Source: Corinectria fuckeliana (Eukaryota > Ascomycota > Sordariomycetes > Hypocreales > Nectriaceae). Taken from it: a DNA stretch of 64,000 nt. The translations under genes were made by a program, and so were the position numbers. Of the stretch, positions 44,694 through 57,415 are shown piece by piece; position 1 is the stretch's first letter, and each line of letters opens with the position of its first letter. Under the pieces are notes generated by a model. That model was given only the letters and a program-made list of their open reading frames with translations. It searched no databases and was not told the origin of the DNA. The DNA is taken from the NCBI GenBank assembly GCA_019137255.1, contig WPDH01000066.1, positions 248,001 to 312,000 on the forward strand, written 5' to 3'.

Positions 44694-45752
44694 TTACCCC
44701 CGGTTGAGCGTGTTCCCCGCGCCCTTGGGGTTGTGGTCTGTAAACTCGTCCCACTGGCGCGCCTTGTACGTGGCGCGGTCCGCCTCCTCCATGTCGTCCT
44801 CGTCCACGACGGGCTTCTCCTCCACGCCGCCCTGCAGGATGTTGCCCTGGCGCTTCTCCTCGTCGAGGTACTCGTCGATGGTCATGGTCGGCAGGTTGTG
44901 GCCCGAGCGGAACACGCCGCGCGCCAGGTCCGTCCGCGAGCCGACCAGCGTGAAGGGCTGCAGCGGCTTGCCCTGGGCCGAGAGCAGCGGGCCGCCGCCG
45001 CCCAGGGGCCGGCGCATGGGCTGGTCGAGGCGCGCGTCGGCGGCGTCGGGCCCGGCGGCGTCGGTGTCGGCGGCCGACGCGGGATCGGGCCGCGGCGCCT
45101 GGGCGAGCATGTCGAACTCGCGGTTGAGCGAGTCGAGGGCCTGCAGGGTCGCGTGGACGGCGAAGGTGACGTTGGCGAGGTGGAGCTCGCGGACGAGCTC
45201 CTCGTCGCCGTGGTCGAGGTAGCGCGGGTTGCGGCGCAGCGTGTCGAGCTTCCCCCTGAGCTGCTTCTCGGCCCGGTAGTTTGCAATCTTGGCGTCGCGG
45301 CGGGTGGCAGGGTCGGCGCCGGCGACGACGGCGAAGGCCTCGGGGTGGTCGCGGTAGCGCTCGAGCAGGCGGTCGTAGGGCGGCGGGACGAGGGCGTAGC
45401 CGTCGACGAGGGCGAGGAAGCGGTCGTAGGCGGCGCGGGAGGCGGCGAGGACGGCGGCGCGGTCGTCGAGCTCCAGGCAGGGCGTCTTCTGGACGAGCTC
45501 AGCGAGGTGGAAGTCGAGGAGCATGTAGGGCAGGTCGGCGGTGGCGATGTCCTCGGCGCCGTCGTTGGGCGAGAAGATGGCGACGCGGGCGAGCTGGTCG
45601 CGGGCGCGGGCGTAGAGGTCCAGGGCCGAGTCGAGTTCGGTGCGGTAGGCCGGCGAGGTGGCTTGGAGGAGGCCGTTCTCCAGGGCGCGGCGTTTGTCCT
45701 CGGCGGCCTGGAAGAGGGACTTGAGGGACTGGGGCTCGTCGGAGGAGGCCAT
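44694..45752 (-). CDS. TAP42: TAP42-like PP2A regulatory protein (TOR pathway)
   Basis: Alpha4/Tap42 binds PP2A-type catalytic subunits and relays TOR signalling. Single exon, 352 aa, ATG at 45752. The N-terminal two-thirds are helical TPR-like repeats (SLKSLFQAAEDKRRALENG, YMLLDFHLAELVQK, RRDAKIANYRAEKQLRGKL), with the conserved KIANYRAEKQL-type motif that contacts the phosphatase. The C-terminus has the family signature TIDEYLDEEKRQGNIL followed by an acidic patch and RQWDEFTDHNPKGAGNT, matching Tap42 endings. Length matches yeast Tap42 (366 aa). Codons end almost always in G or C, so a false 355-codon frame exists opposite. It lies downstream of TOP2 in the same direction with 596 bp between. 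Confidence 0.95.
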   Translation of the reverse strand: MASSDEPQSLKSLFQAAEDKRRALENGLLQATSPAYRTELDSALDLYARARDQLARVAIFSPNDGAEDIATADLPYMLLDFHLAELVQKTPCLELDDRAAVLAASRAAYDRFLALVDGYALVPPPYDRLLERYRDHPEAFAVVAGADPATRRDAKIANYRAEKQLRGKLDTLRRNPRYLDHGDEELVRELHLANVTFAVHATLQALDSLNREFDMLAQAPRPDPASAADTDAAGPDAADARLDQPMRRPLGGGGPLLSAQGKPLQPFTLVGSRTDLARGVFRSGHNLPTMTIDEYLDEEKRQGNILQGGVEEKPVVDEDDMEEADRATYKARQWDEFTDHNPKGAGNTLNRG

Positions 45753-46348
45753 TACGGTTGTGGAGGAGGAGGGGATGAAGAGGGAGGAGACGAGAAGTAA
45801 TAACAGCCAAGGTGTAGAGAAGGTGGTGGATGGTAGGTGGTCTAATAACTAGGTAGTTTACAAATCCCACCTCCTCCTCCAAAGACGACCCCGCGCTAAT
45901 CGAGATGAAGAGCTCCCTTATCGATAAGGAGAACATGGTTTGGTTTACTTCGTAATTACTTATTCCAACTACAATTCAACCAGAAACACACAGGTCAATC
46001 GCAAGCAAGCAAACAAATAAACTAAGCAGCAACAGAACAATCATATTTCCGGTTGGATATCGACTGCAGCAATAATAAAACTCGGTTCCATCGGTTCCAA
46101 AAGCAAAATGACCACGTCCTTGGCGCCTCAGCACATATCATATCCCTAGATATCATATCCCCAGATGTTCTCTCGTCATGCTTCATGCCCGGGCCGTTCT
46201 GGCTGCGCCGGGCTCTTACAAAACCTCCCAAAAAGTATCAAGGCAAAGCAACGCAACGCAAGCAACGTAACTGACAGCTTCACGTGAAATGCCGCAGAAC
46301 AAAACTCTGTGCAATTTTCCCCAGCCGTCACCCACCGACTCGACGGAT
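45753..46348. promoter_or_regulatory. TAP42 upstream region / TOP2 3' flank
   Basis: 596 bp holding the TAP42 promoter and the 3' end of TOP2. Includes the palindrome at 45916-45929; a TAGGTA motif lies near 45852. Confidence 0.55.
45916..45929. promoter_or_regulatory. 14-bp perfect palindrome CCTTATCGATAAGG
   Basis: Self-complementary over all 14 bases, 164 bp upstream of the TAP42 ATG. It contains TTATCG and its reverse complement, the unit tandemly repeated upstream of BMS1. Probably a dimer-binding site; the factor is unknown. Confidence 0.5.
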
Positions 46349-49300
46349 CTAGTCATCGTCATCATCCACCTCAAATGGATCGTCACTCTCCTCGTCATCG
46401 TCACCCTGCGGATCATCCATGATCGACGACTCTTCATCGTCAATCACAATTGGCCGTCTGGCAGCCGCAGCGCGACCAGGCCGCGCCCTGGCAGCCGGTC
46501 GAGGAGGGGGCGACGACAGCTCCTCCATGTCCTCATCCGAATCGTCATCGAGGACACTCTTCTTCACGGCCTTTCGCGCGGCGTAAGCCTTTGCTGCTGG
46601 AGACAGGGTGCTGGCCTTTGTTGCCGCCTTTGCTTTGGGCTTCGCTGCAGTCTTCGCTACAGGCTTGGGCTGTGCTTCGGCTTTTTCCTCGTCCTTGGCC
46701 TTGGTTTTGGTCCCAGCAGGACGACCTCGGGGCTTCTTCACATTGGCAAGGCCTGCCACCGCAGCTTTGAGAGCCGTGCCCTTCGTAGCTGTAGTCTTAG
46801 TCGGGGCAGGGATCGGGTCATCATCATCCGACAGGAAGCTGTCGATGTGGTCTCCCTTGTCCTTTGTTGCCGTCTTGTGAGGTGAAGATTTGGCCAACAT
46901 CTCATAATTGGTGTCGTCGGGACTATCAAAGTCAAACGACTTGGCCGACTTGGTCTTCATCTTTGGGAGGCCACCGGAGCTGCCATTGCCGTGGCTCGAG
47001 TCGGGGCGGTTCATGGCATACAAACTAAGTCTGCCGCTGGCTGACTCGCCCGCTGGCTTGTCAATCCCCTTGACAAGGGCGCCCACGTCACCGAGCATCT
47101 GGTCGTCGTCACTCTCCGAGTCATCGTCGAATATGGTCTTCGCCTTGGATACAGCAGCTCGCTTGGTGCGAACTGGCTCGGCTTCTTCAGACTGCGTTTG
47201 CGACTGGGAATGCGACTCTGTCTGTGAAGCCTTGGCCGCTGGTTTGCTTCTGCTCAGAGCCGCAAAGTCATCATCGGAGAAGTTGTCCGAGAGCTCCACA
47301 ACGTCGGATTCCTTCTCCTCCTTGACCTTCGTCTTGGCTCCGAACATCTCGGCAAACCTCTGTGCACTCTTCGTCTCCACCTTGACGGGTGCTGCAGCTT
47401 TGGCCGCTGCCTTGGGTCGGCCACGACTCTTCTTCTCAGCAGGCGCATATTCGTCATCCTCCTTTGCCTTTCGACCACGACCAGCGCCAATCTTCTTGGA
47501 GACGCGGCGGCCAAGGCGGCGGATGTTGGTCTTGATCTCAGCGTCAAGTGCAAGCTGGTTCTCCCATTCGCCCATGAAGTCATCAAGGTCCCTGCACCAG
47601 AGATCCTTTTCGTTCAAGGCCAAGAGGTCGTCGTGTTCGATCTTCTTCTTGGCGATGGCATCCTTGAGCTTCTCGAGGCGCTCAGCCGTCAGCGACCAGA
47701 TCGGCATCTGTTCTGTGTCAGCATCTAACTCATTTCTGGGCTACCAACATCAGTCTTACCGAAAGCAGATAGTCGTAGTCACGCGCGCCGCCTTGTTCGG
47801 CCTCGTCCCCTTCCAAGTCCTCGTCCTCGTCCTCATCCTTCTTCTTCTTGTCCTGCCCTCGAGGGAAGGCCTCGTATTTACGCTCTCGAAGCTCCCGTAC
47901 GAGAATGTCCTTCCTCTTCCTACCGACCACGAGCTCGCCATCGATAATCTCCTTGATGAACCGAGCTTGGTTCTTCAATTTGCGGTAGTCTGCATGGTAC
48001 ACGCCAAGCCAATATTTCTAGGCTATAGTTAGTGACAAGTTCGGGGATCTAATGCTGCACACAAACCTTTCGTTCTGTGTACATATCCATGCGATGGCAA
48101 TAGTACTCCTCCAGAATGTCTTCAACCTTCTCATACTTGCGGATCTGGCCTCGAGAGTCAAAGGCTACGAGATTGGATGTCGCCACTTGCTTGAGGAGCT
48201 TGAAGCGTTCAAGCAAGCCCTCCTCGAGAACTTTGCCCATGAATTTCTCGTCTACCATAATCTCAAAACGAACAGTGTTGTGGTCGTTGAACTCCTTGTA
48301 GTCCTTGATCCAGCTTGGACCGTCACCACCGCTGATGATCTTCTCAAGCTTAGCCTTGAAGTCGTCCGTCCATACTCGGATAGGCAATTCAGTGATCAGA
48401 ACCTCGTTCGGGTTTTGTTCGTTACGGGTGGCAATGCCATTGAACTTGTAGCGGTCAGGCCCAGCAGTTTCTCGTTCACCTTTCCAGCCACGGAACCACG
48501 GAATCATGGTCTCGAAGGGCTTTTCCTCGTCATCATTTGGATCAAGGCGACCCATTCGGCGTTTGAGGTTCTTGACAATTTCGACAGGATGATAATTAGG
48601 AATCGACGTGCTCCAACCAGTACCAATGCCGTCAGCACCATTGACAAGAACCATGGGGATGATCGGCGAGTAAACCACTGGCTCGATTCCCTTCCCCTCT
48701 TCGTACTGAGGCTCAAGGTTAGGCTCGTCAAGAGCGGAAAAGATCTTGCGGGCAAAGGGCGAGAGTCGAGTGAAAGTGTAACGAGGACTAGCGGCATCCG
48801 AACCGCCGGCAAGTCGAGAACCGAAGTTTCCACTTGGCTCCAGACAGTTGATGTTGTTCGAGCCCACAAAGTTCTGAGCCAAGCCGATGATCGTTTGCTG
48901 AAGAGACGCTTCACCGTGGTGGTATGACGTTTGTTCAGAAACGTAACCGGCTAATTCGACCACCTTCTTGTCCTTGACCAGATTCCTCTTGAAGCAGGCA
49001 TAGATGACCTTGCGCTGACCAGGCTTCAGGCCATCGAGGACTGAAGGAATAGAACGCATATTGTCCGCCATGCTGAAGAGGATGAGTTCCCGGTTGACAA
49101 AGTCACCGTAAGTGATCGACTTAGTCGAGTGATCTAAGAAAGTACCCGGAACAAAGCTGCCGAGCCACTCCTTTCGGGCGTCCGCTTTCTTCTTGGAGAA
49201 AGCCAGTTCGAAAAGCTCTGCCTCGTCTGGTTTCATGACCATGAACTCCTTCAAATGCTCATCAAGGTTGGTGAAGTAAACTTGGGCATCTTCGTTGGTT

Positions 49301-51682
49301 GAAGATCCCAGACCCTTGAGGTACTTGGACTGCCACCGAGTCATCTCATTTTGGTGAGCCTCTTTCCACTCTAGATACTGGGGTTGCGTGAAGAAGGATT
49401 TTAGCCTCAGAGGCTTCTTCGGGTCGGAGCCTTGCCAGACCTTGACAATGGGCGTGATAAACTCGCGGAAGAAATCGGGTATTTGCAGCAGTGAGGGGAA
49501 CTGGACTTGAAGGAAGTTGATGAGAAGGCCCTTGATATGACTTCCATCGTGATCTTGATCGGCCATGATCATCAGGTGGCCATACCTAAGACTCTTGGTG
49601 TCGGTGTAGTTCTGCTTGTGCTTTAGACCTAGGAACTGTTTGATGTTCTGGATCTCCTGGTTCTTCGTGATTTGATCAATGGATGCATCACGCACATTGA
49701 GCATCTTGCCACGAAGTGGGAAAACACCGATACGGTCGGGATCGAGGATAGCTCGGCCAGACACAGCTAAGCCCTTGGCAGAGTCACCTTCTGTCAAGAT
49801 CAGTGTGCATTCATGACCTCGTCGGGTGCCAGCTAAGTTGGCCTCGACTAGCTTGGCGTTGCTGACACGGGATCGCTTGCTTCCATCACTCTTGGCCATC
49901 AACTTATCGGCTTTCCTCTCAGCAAACTCCATAATGTTCTGGATAGCATCTGATCTAGCGATCCTTTTGAGGAAGTCTTCTCCAAGAACACACTTGCTAC
50001 CAAACTGGCTCGTCTTGGTGGTGAGCTGCTCCTTGGTCTGGGATGTGAATGCTGGATTGTTGACGAGACAGTTAACAAAGATGAAGATGTGATTGCGGAG
50101 GTGGCTCTGCTTCAAGGTGTGGCCCTTCTTCCTCTTGTTAAGAGTCTTAAGCAGGTATGCCGTAACCTGGTCAGCGACGTAGTTGACGTGGGTGCCTCCG
50201 TTTGTCGTAGCAATAGAATTGACAAATGAGACTTGCTGGAAGTTGCCGTCGGAGACAGCGAAGCCGACTTCCCAGCGGGGGTGGGACTTGTCCTTGTCCA
50301 TCTCGACGGTGCAAGTCGGAGTACCACCCTCCTCATCACTCCTCTCCTTGGCGATTGACTTAGCGTACAAGTCGCAGTAGGATTTGAAGTCCTTGATCTT
50401 GATCTGCTCGCCGTTGAGGTAAACCTTGATGCCTCGGACTGTTCCAACCATGTCGTAGACTCGTCGGTACATCAAACACTCTAGGTCATCATCAATACCG
50501 TCTGGCATACCAAACCGGTCGTAGTCGGGCTTGAAAGTGATGCGAGTGAAGTCAGCCGACTTGCTAGAGGTGATTTTGGCCTTTTGCATTTTTTGCATGT
50601 TGTCCGTCCATGTCTGCTTATAACGCTTGCCATGTTCGCTGTCCTGACATTCAAGGTTGAATTCGGAGCTGAACACGTTACAGAGCTTGGCTCCATAACC
50701 GTTTCGACCACCAACCGTCTTTTTCTCGTCGTCGTCGAAGTTGGAGCCAGCCAACAGATGGCCGAAAATAAGTTCGGGGATGTAGATCTTTTCCTTCTCG
50801 TGGATCACAATGGGAATGCCTTTACCGTTGTTTTCCACACTGACAGTACTGGCGGCACGATCGATGTTGATCTTCATGTATGTCATGGTGCCATCTCGTT
50901 GCTTGTTGTCGGCGGCGTTGACGAGAATTTCGTCGAAGATTTTGTAGAGACCAGGGACGAAGGAGACAGCGCGGTATACCATCAAGGATGTTTCCTTATT
51001 GAAAACCCACATGTGCTGCTCCGTCTTCTCCACGGATCCGATATAGGTGTCGGGACGTTTGATGATGTGTTCGAGTTGCGTCAGCTTTTGGTAGGTTTCG
51101 GTGGCAGTCTTCTTCGTCTTGGGCTTGGGGGAACTGTCGATGATCATGCTATCGTTCTCGAGTTCCGCCAAGGGAACACCAGATGACTTCTTGGCTGGCG
51201 GGCCCGTCTTCAGCTTCTTGGAGTTGGGAGGGGTGTTGGAGAAGCCAGAGACATCGCTCATGGCATCATCGTCGCTCTCGGTCTTGGGACGCTTCTTCGC
51301 TGCAGGCTTGGCCTTTAGAGTGGTTTGTGCCATCTTCTTGACGGCGGGTCGCGCAGCAGCTTTCTTTGCGACTGCCTTAGGCTTAGTCTTCTGCGACAGC
51401 GAGGTTAGCAGTGGTTTCGAGGCCATGTTGGCTTTAGCCGATAACTCCGGGCTGCATTTGGTGTTTGTTGCAGGTGCATGATTGGCTTGTATTGGCAGAT
51501 GTGCTGGCATGCGAACAAAGGCCGGCTTTGCTCTTAGGCAGGCAAGGCGCCAGTGTGCCAGCTGCCACCACTGCACAGTTCGCAATCGCTCAAAGCAAGG
51601 AGCAAACAAAAAGACTCACCGGCTCAGGGACGAAGACATCGGACTCGTCTCCAAAACTGAAATCAGAGGCATCGGAGTCCAT
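46349..51682 (-). CDS. TOP2: DNA topoisomerase II
   Basis: Type IIA topoisomerase that passes duplexes during replication and segregation. Exons: 51682-51620, about 51570-48067, 48017-47760, 47707-46349; introns GTGAGT...TGCAG (49 nt), GTTTGT...CCTAG (49 nt), GTAAGA...AACAG (52 nt). About 1727 aa. Visible: GHKL ATPase with GGRNGYGAKL (about 308), TOPRIM EGDSAKG (about 616) and DQDHDGSHIKG (about 691), the catalytic Tyr in SPRYTFTRLS (about 949), the YTERKKYWLGVYHADYRKL junction across intron 2, LLSMPIWSLTAERL across intron 3, and an acidic/basic disordered tail. The start (MDSDASDFSFGDESD) is typical of fungal TOP2. The first acceptor is ambiguous: two in-frame CAGs 9 nt apart (before 51570 and before 51561). 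TAG stop. Confidence 0.97.
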
Positions 51683-54600
51683 GTTGTTAGTTGAGTTGGC
51701 CAAGGCCCTGACTTGGAAGGCCGAAGCGGATGTTCTTGACAGAGAGAAAACAGGCAATGCTGGGCGACAAGAAATAACAGTTAATGGGGTAGAACAACTC
51801 GACCGAGCAAGAGGGTATGCTCGCGCGCAGAGTCGCGACAACAAGAAAGAGGGGACTAAATGGGCCAGCCTGACTTTTACCATCAACCATCAAACGAGCA
51901 AATGTTGTTGTGGCAATCAAGGGTCCCGCGCGCGTAAACAAATCCCGGACGCGACCCCTGCGACGTTCGGGATGCCGATGTGGAGACCGTGTCTCGACGC
52001 CTCAGGCCGCAACCGAGGCTGCTGCCTCTGACTCAGCAAAATGCTAAGTCATCCGTACCTGACTTACATCTTCAACACCATGCCAGCGCCCGTTGCTCAG
52101 ACGGTGTTTGTACGCCCCAAGATCGACCGACTAGTCTCGACAAGTCACCTCTACGACTTATGCTGGCTGTGGTGCCCACTTGGAATCGGCCGATGCTGAG
52201 GTCGAATCCATCCCAGAAGCCTCAATCTCCAAGGGCTCTCTGTTGCACTGAATGGGGCCCTTGGCATGCAGCCGACTGTAGGTCAACAACAAACTTGGAG
52301 ATCAATGCCTAGGCATCACCAATCGTCTGGACTCCACGTCGTGTAGGATTACTCCGTCTCTACAGTGTCCGCAGAGGCCTAGCACGTCGCCCTCATGCTA
52401 GGACCCGACCCATTCGCTTCCCAACCCACGCCTTCGTTGCACAAGTTTGACAGACCCGGACACTCCCTAATCCGGGCTGCCCGCCGGTACTTCGTACGTG
52501 AGGATTGACAGCTGTCTGGCTGTCAAGATGTCCACTTATTGCCGTCTATTTTCTGGGCCAACCCTGTCGACCCTCGAAGTCAGACATGCACGGCTCCAGT
52601 CTTGACCGGCGGGCCGAGTCTGGATGTACAACAGTCCGCGGAGAGGCATCCTCTCTCTCTAAGGCGTGTGTTGCCCCGAGCCCGGACTCCATGCCTGGCC
52701 TATCCATTCTGTTCCACCGTCTTCGAGATTAGCGTGGCTGATGTTGGCCGTATCACTTGCGTGGAACTTCGCGAAACCGTGTCGTTACGCCCAAGGCCAT
52801 TCTGCCACCGTTAACCGTCTCGTTGTCACCAAGGCTACGACTCATACCTGCCAATTAAGCTTCATCCTATATAACTTTAGCATATGCCAGATGGCAAGCG
52901 ATTCTAAGCGATTAGAAGCGTACCTAGGCCTCGACAACTTGCTTGCTCATCCAATACGGAGTACCTGGAGACCGCGATACGCCTTTCTCGGAACAAAGCC
53001 ACCACCTGCGACTGCCTCTGCTGCATCATTGCAATTGCTACGCTTGGGGGTTGATCTTTACCTCGCTCACTCGCTGTCGTCACCACTCCCGAGACGGGCA
53101 GCACACCCACACGACTTGTCAGGGGCCCGTCCAACACGGCATGCCGGGCGACACCAGCCCATGCGCTGTGTTGAAAGCTCCACAACTTCAGTACATTAGG
53201 AAAAAAGGCAACCTGCTCCGAAGTCGATGCAGGGAGCCGTCTGGATGACTTGGTTGCACTCCGCTTGAGAGCAGTGACAGCTCCTCGCCTTGGTCCTCCC
53301 GCTGTCCCACCGAGATATTGTACAATCATCTGAAACTATCCCTTGAGCATCAGAGATTCTACCTCCGCTCTCCATCAAGCTTCAAAGTGTGAAGGCATGT
53401 GCTTCCAAATACGTTCGCAGCTCGGCCCGACGGGCTCACGAAGACGACCAAACAACACGGCCTTAGACGGGACGTGGTGGGGTTCTCATTTACGACAGAA
53501 ATCCAAGCCTGGACAGTGTTAATCTGGACCCTGATTGCTTGTTGCGACGGTGTTCGATCGGGGCGTGTCTTGGCCTTGCGGGTGCATCACTCACACCTAG
53601 TCAACATCTTTAGATTTGACACAGAGCTTGGAGGGCCCGCGCTAATTCGTTGAGAATATCGTTTTGGTGCCACTGGTGCGAAAGCCGGACACAGGTATGT
53701 GTCGGTGTCCAAGCTGTCGGATGGCCGCATCAGATATGGTCGACCTACGAGGCGTCTGTTGACACATCTGCCAGGGGAATATTGACTCGACGACGAAGTG
53801 ATGCCCTCATCTCAGACTGAGATCTCGCTGGCAGACCGCTTGGGAGCTTGAATGTTTTTCATTACAAGTGGACGGTTCTTGTGTAACGCGGAGGCAGTTG
53901 TACCGATCCACCTAGCGATGGGCAGGGGACCACTTGACTGATTGCCCCAGCACCATGCGAGCTGGCGATTTCCGGCACTAAGAGGAACTTGTGGGCTAGT
54001 CTTTCGGCACAAGGCAACCCAGAGACTTATCAAGAGCTTGAGGACACATCCGTATCGGGCAAAGGCTTGTGCTCCCTCGGACATTTTTCTTGTCCCTGTA
54101 CGCCGGCAAGCTCGTGTGAGTAACAGCAACCGGCAGCATGACAGCTGTAATTTCAGCGTCTTTGGGCGAGAAGCGAAGAAGAAGAGAGATTCAGCGAGCC
54201 TTGCTGCTAGAAAACCTCATCGATATTCCTCCGCCATCAGAAAGTGAGTGGAGTAGGAGGCGGCGGCTATGCGCAGCTCGGCGCTCCCGTAATAACTCCA
54301 AACCTGGATCTGTTTTGGCGGTCTGCCTAAAGAAGAAAGAATCCCTGGAATGTCTCAGCTAGTACTGATTGCTAAGAGAAAGGACCCTGGCGGCTTCAGC
54401 AAAGCTAAACACCAAGCTATCTCGGTCTACGGCTGCCCAACGCGGTTGTCAGTTGTGATACGGACACGTGGGGCGACTCGAGCAAGTTTAGGGCAGTGCC
54501 CAGAGCCTGAATTACTTTCTAGGCGCGTCAAAAGACTGAAACGTAAAGTTGTACTGTCCTCACAGAGCGGACTGACTGGGGTATGGACGCCCTGGGTCAT

Positions 54601-55773
54601 GGGCTATGCAAGTACCCGTTGGCGCTTCAGTTCCGCCAACGCTTCCTGAGGTGGCTTGAAATAGCGAGACGCCAACTTTGGATCCTCTACGGGGTTGCAC
54701 TCGCGCTCGCTAGATTTAGTTGTCGCTGCTACGATCTATTTGGCCTGTCCCATCAACTGTAGGATATTGCTACTGAGCACCTCCCCTTCTGGCTGCTATA
54801 TTTCCCTTGTTGGAAGTGCCTGCAGTCGGAAACGGCTAGGCTATACTTGGGACTGGTTTGGGGGATACACCACGGGAGTGTGACGGAGAGCAGAGGAGCA
54901 AAGGGCAAGGGGCGAGGGCGAGCGAGGGGAGGGCTACCGCAATCCCACCCCCAGCGGCATCGGTCTGCACCCCCCCTGTTGCGGTTCTCTACCTTTCGCT
55001 ATTGATGCGGAGAAATCACAAAGAGAGCACACAGGAAGCTGTTTGATACACCGGTTCTCCAAGATTATCGGCGCGGACACTCTGGTGCAGAACCCCGAGG
55101 CGCCAGGGACATCGAGGCTGTGAGACACGCCGCGCCTTTCTACTCATCAAATTACCTTGAGTCCCCCCTCGTTTTTAAGTCGCGACCGCAAAGCTCTGAG
55201 CTAGACCGACTGCTTTCTTCAGCTCATCGCGCCGGCCTGACCGTACCGTGCTGTCATCTATCACTTGTAGCTTTCGTTAGGCTTCACCTGCGAAGAGCGG
55301 TGGGGATTTGCAAGCTCAGCCTCTAAATGAGAGGCTGACCACTAGGGGCCAGAGACAAAGAAACCGGCGTCAAGAATACCGATGATCCCAACAGCCAGCG
55401 CATCAAGCCGCTGAAGTTGGCCGCTCAATCCGAAAGTGACTCAAGCCTCGCAGCGAAAACGACTAAGGGCTCCTTGTCCTTGACAAGTCGGGACATCGAG
55501 ACGCTGCCAAAGACTGCCCTGTCCCGAGGTGTTTGTCAAGCCGGAGAGTGACTTGGAGGTGAGGAGTTTCCACTGGCTGTTACCTGTCTGTCCTTCCCTG
55601 CAGCCCGGTCGGTGTTGGGTTATATCACGGCCGCTGCCCGCCGCACTCTCCCAAGCATTTGGCTCATCCAACCAACTCCGACAAGGCTTTTTTGTCTCCT
55701 ACACGCCACGTCGGCGATCCTACATCCTCTGAAAGTGCTGTCCCTGATCCTCCGGTAAACTCTATTGTTCGCC
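51683..55773. other. 4.1 kb gene-free stretch between TOP2 and the APSES gene
   Basis: The longest stretch without a supported gene. No frame has domain-like sequence. Some small frames near 54138-54650 have basic, splice-like neighbours (GTGAGT at about 54115 and 54241), which could mark introns in a long leader of the gene at 55774. Long upstream regions are common for fungal transcription-factor genes. A CCTCGAAG near 52570 resembles the yeast Xbp1 site. A degraded element or non-coding RNA cannot be excluded. Confidence 0.5.
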
Positions 55774-57415
55774 ATGCTATCCCTCAAGACGCTTCTTAAC
55801 CCTACACTGCCGGGGCGAGAGGCTGGACCCCCGTTTCAACCCAGTTCTACACCTTCGTCTCCCGCCTACTCCTCCGTTACAGACAACTCACCCTTAGGGA
55901 TGGATCGCTCGATAATGCCTCCCATCCGGCGAAGCATGGAGCGAGGCATGGAGCGAAGCACCCTGGCCAAGTCGAAGCTCCGGGGCGTTGTCAAGTACCC
56001 CCCCTTCGAGAACCTAGCTGAGGGGTCGCTTCTGGAGATCCAGAGATTCCGGATCCTGTCCTTTGGGTACATCAAGCAGTCTTGCTCGCACATTCCTTAC
56101 AATAGCGGCAAGAAGGACTTCTTCGAGAAGACGGGGCGGGAGAGCTTCGAAGGTAGGCTACGTACTCCGGGGCACCCCAAGCACGGCACCGCTAACAGCA
56201 GCGATGCAGTGTTTCGATACGAGTTCGCGGTTCCCGGGCAAACCGGACAAACTACTGAATACATCGTCATGTGGGATTACAACGTCGGCCTCGTCCGCAT
56301 GACGCCTTTTTTCAAGTGCTGTAATTACGGAAAAGTAAGCAATCAGTTGTCACTTTCAGCCGTGATTATGTGGCGCTAATGAGGAGTAGACTATTCCAGC
56401 CAAGATGCTAGGACTCAACCCAGGACTCAAAGAGATTACTCACAGCATAACTGGAGGCTCTATTGCTGCTCAGGGTGACTTGACCTCGCCAGAGCGATCT
56501 GTGAACTCCATTCTGATTCGATTACTAGGCTACTGGATGCCATTCGAGTGTGCCAGAGCAGTCTGCGCGACGTTCTGTTATCACATTGCTGGGGCGCTGA
56601 TCCCCCTCTTTGGGCCATCGTTTCCCTCCGAATGCTTCCCCCCCGGCTCCCCAGAGTTTGGCCGCATGATCATCGACCCGCGCCTGGTGATCGAAGCTAC
56701 TCACGAGGCCGAAATTTCTCGACGCCTGCACATGAGCACTGTGGCTTCTGGCTTCAGTGGTGCCACCAGCTTCCCTCGAAGCGGCCGGCCGGCCACGCTC
56801 AGTCCATATGCTCCCGACGAGCGCAAGATGCATTTCAGACCCCGTCTGACCTGTGACCCGTCGTGGATGATGGACAATACGGACAACCCCTATCACTCGA
56901 CACCCACCTCTGCGTCAAGCATGGGATCGGGGCTCCATGGGTACATGGTCACTTCGCGGCCCAACTCAAGCTGGGCTCCCGCCAACCATCCCAGCCCCCA
57001 AAACGACGACTACTGTCCGGACCCGTTTCTCAGCTCCATACCTGGGAAGCCGCTCGAACGTCTCGACGCACCTAGCTGGGGCCCTAAGAGACGACTTGAA
57101 TATGAGGAGTTTGACCGCGGCTACAGAAACAGCGCGAGCCCGATCGCGGGCAACATGAGCTATGTCAGGGTCAATCCTTCCGAGAGAGTGCGAACCCCCG
57201 AGCCGACCCCAGCGAGAAACAAAACAACCATGGATGAGCTAGGAAGTGAGGAAGATGCCGCCGCTGCGCTGTTGCTCTTGGTGAGCACAGCCAAGATCCA
57301 TGGCCCCTCGACGATGTCCACCCTGCCCCCTATCGTATCAACTACAATGGATTCATCCGGGCCATCGATCGTCGACGAACATCAGAGAAAGAGGAGACGG
57401 GCCAACGAGGCCTAG
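55774..57415 (+). CDS. APSES-type DNA-binding protein, Xbp1-like
   Basis: Fungal APSES/KilA-N transcription factor; yeast Xbp1 is a stress and starvation repressor. ATG at 55774. Exons: 55774-56152, 56210-56334, 56390-56474, 56529-57415; introns of 57 nt (GCTAAC branch, GCAG), 55 nt (GTAAGC...GTAG) and 54 nt (GTGACT...ACTAG). Spliced length is 491 aa. The DNA-binding domain at about residues 72-215 is built only by splicing: VVKYPPFENLAEGS, DFFEKTGRESFEV joined to FRYEF, EYIVMWDYNVGLVRMTPFFK, NYGK joined to TIPAKMLGLNPGL, and SIAAQG joined to YWMPFECARAV. The C-terminal half is Ser/Pro-rich with a basic end (RKRRRAN). The third intron is 3n and stop-free, so retention adds 18 residues to the domain. 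Which APSES class it belongs to is less certain than the domain. Confidence 0.85.

Noticed and set aside
44733..45800. 355-codon plus-strand frame over TAP42
   Set aside because: Shadow of the GC3-rich TAP42 gene; Gly/Val/Glu-rich sequence without domain features.
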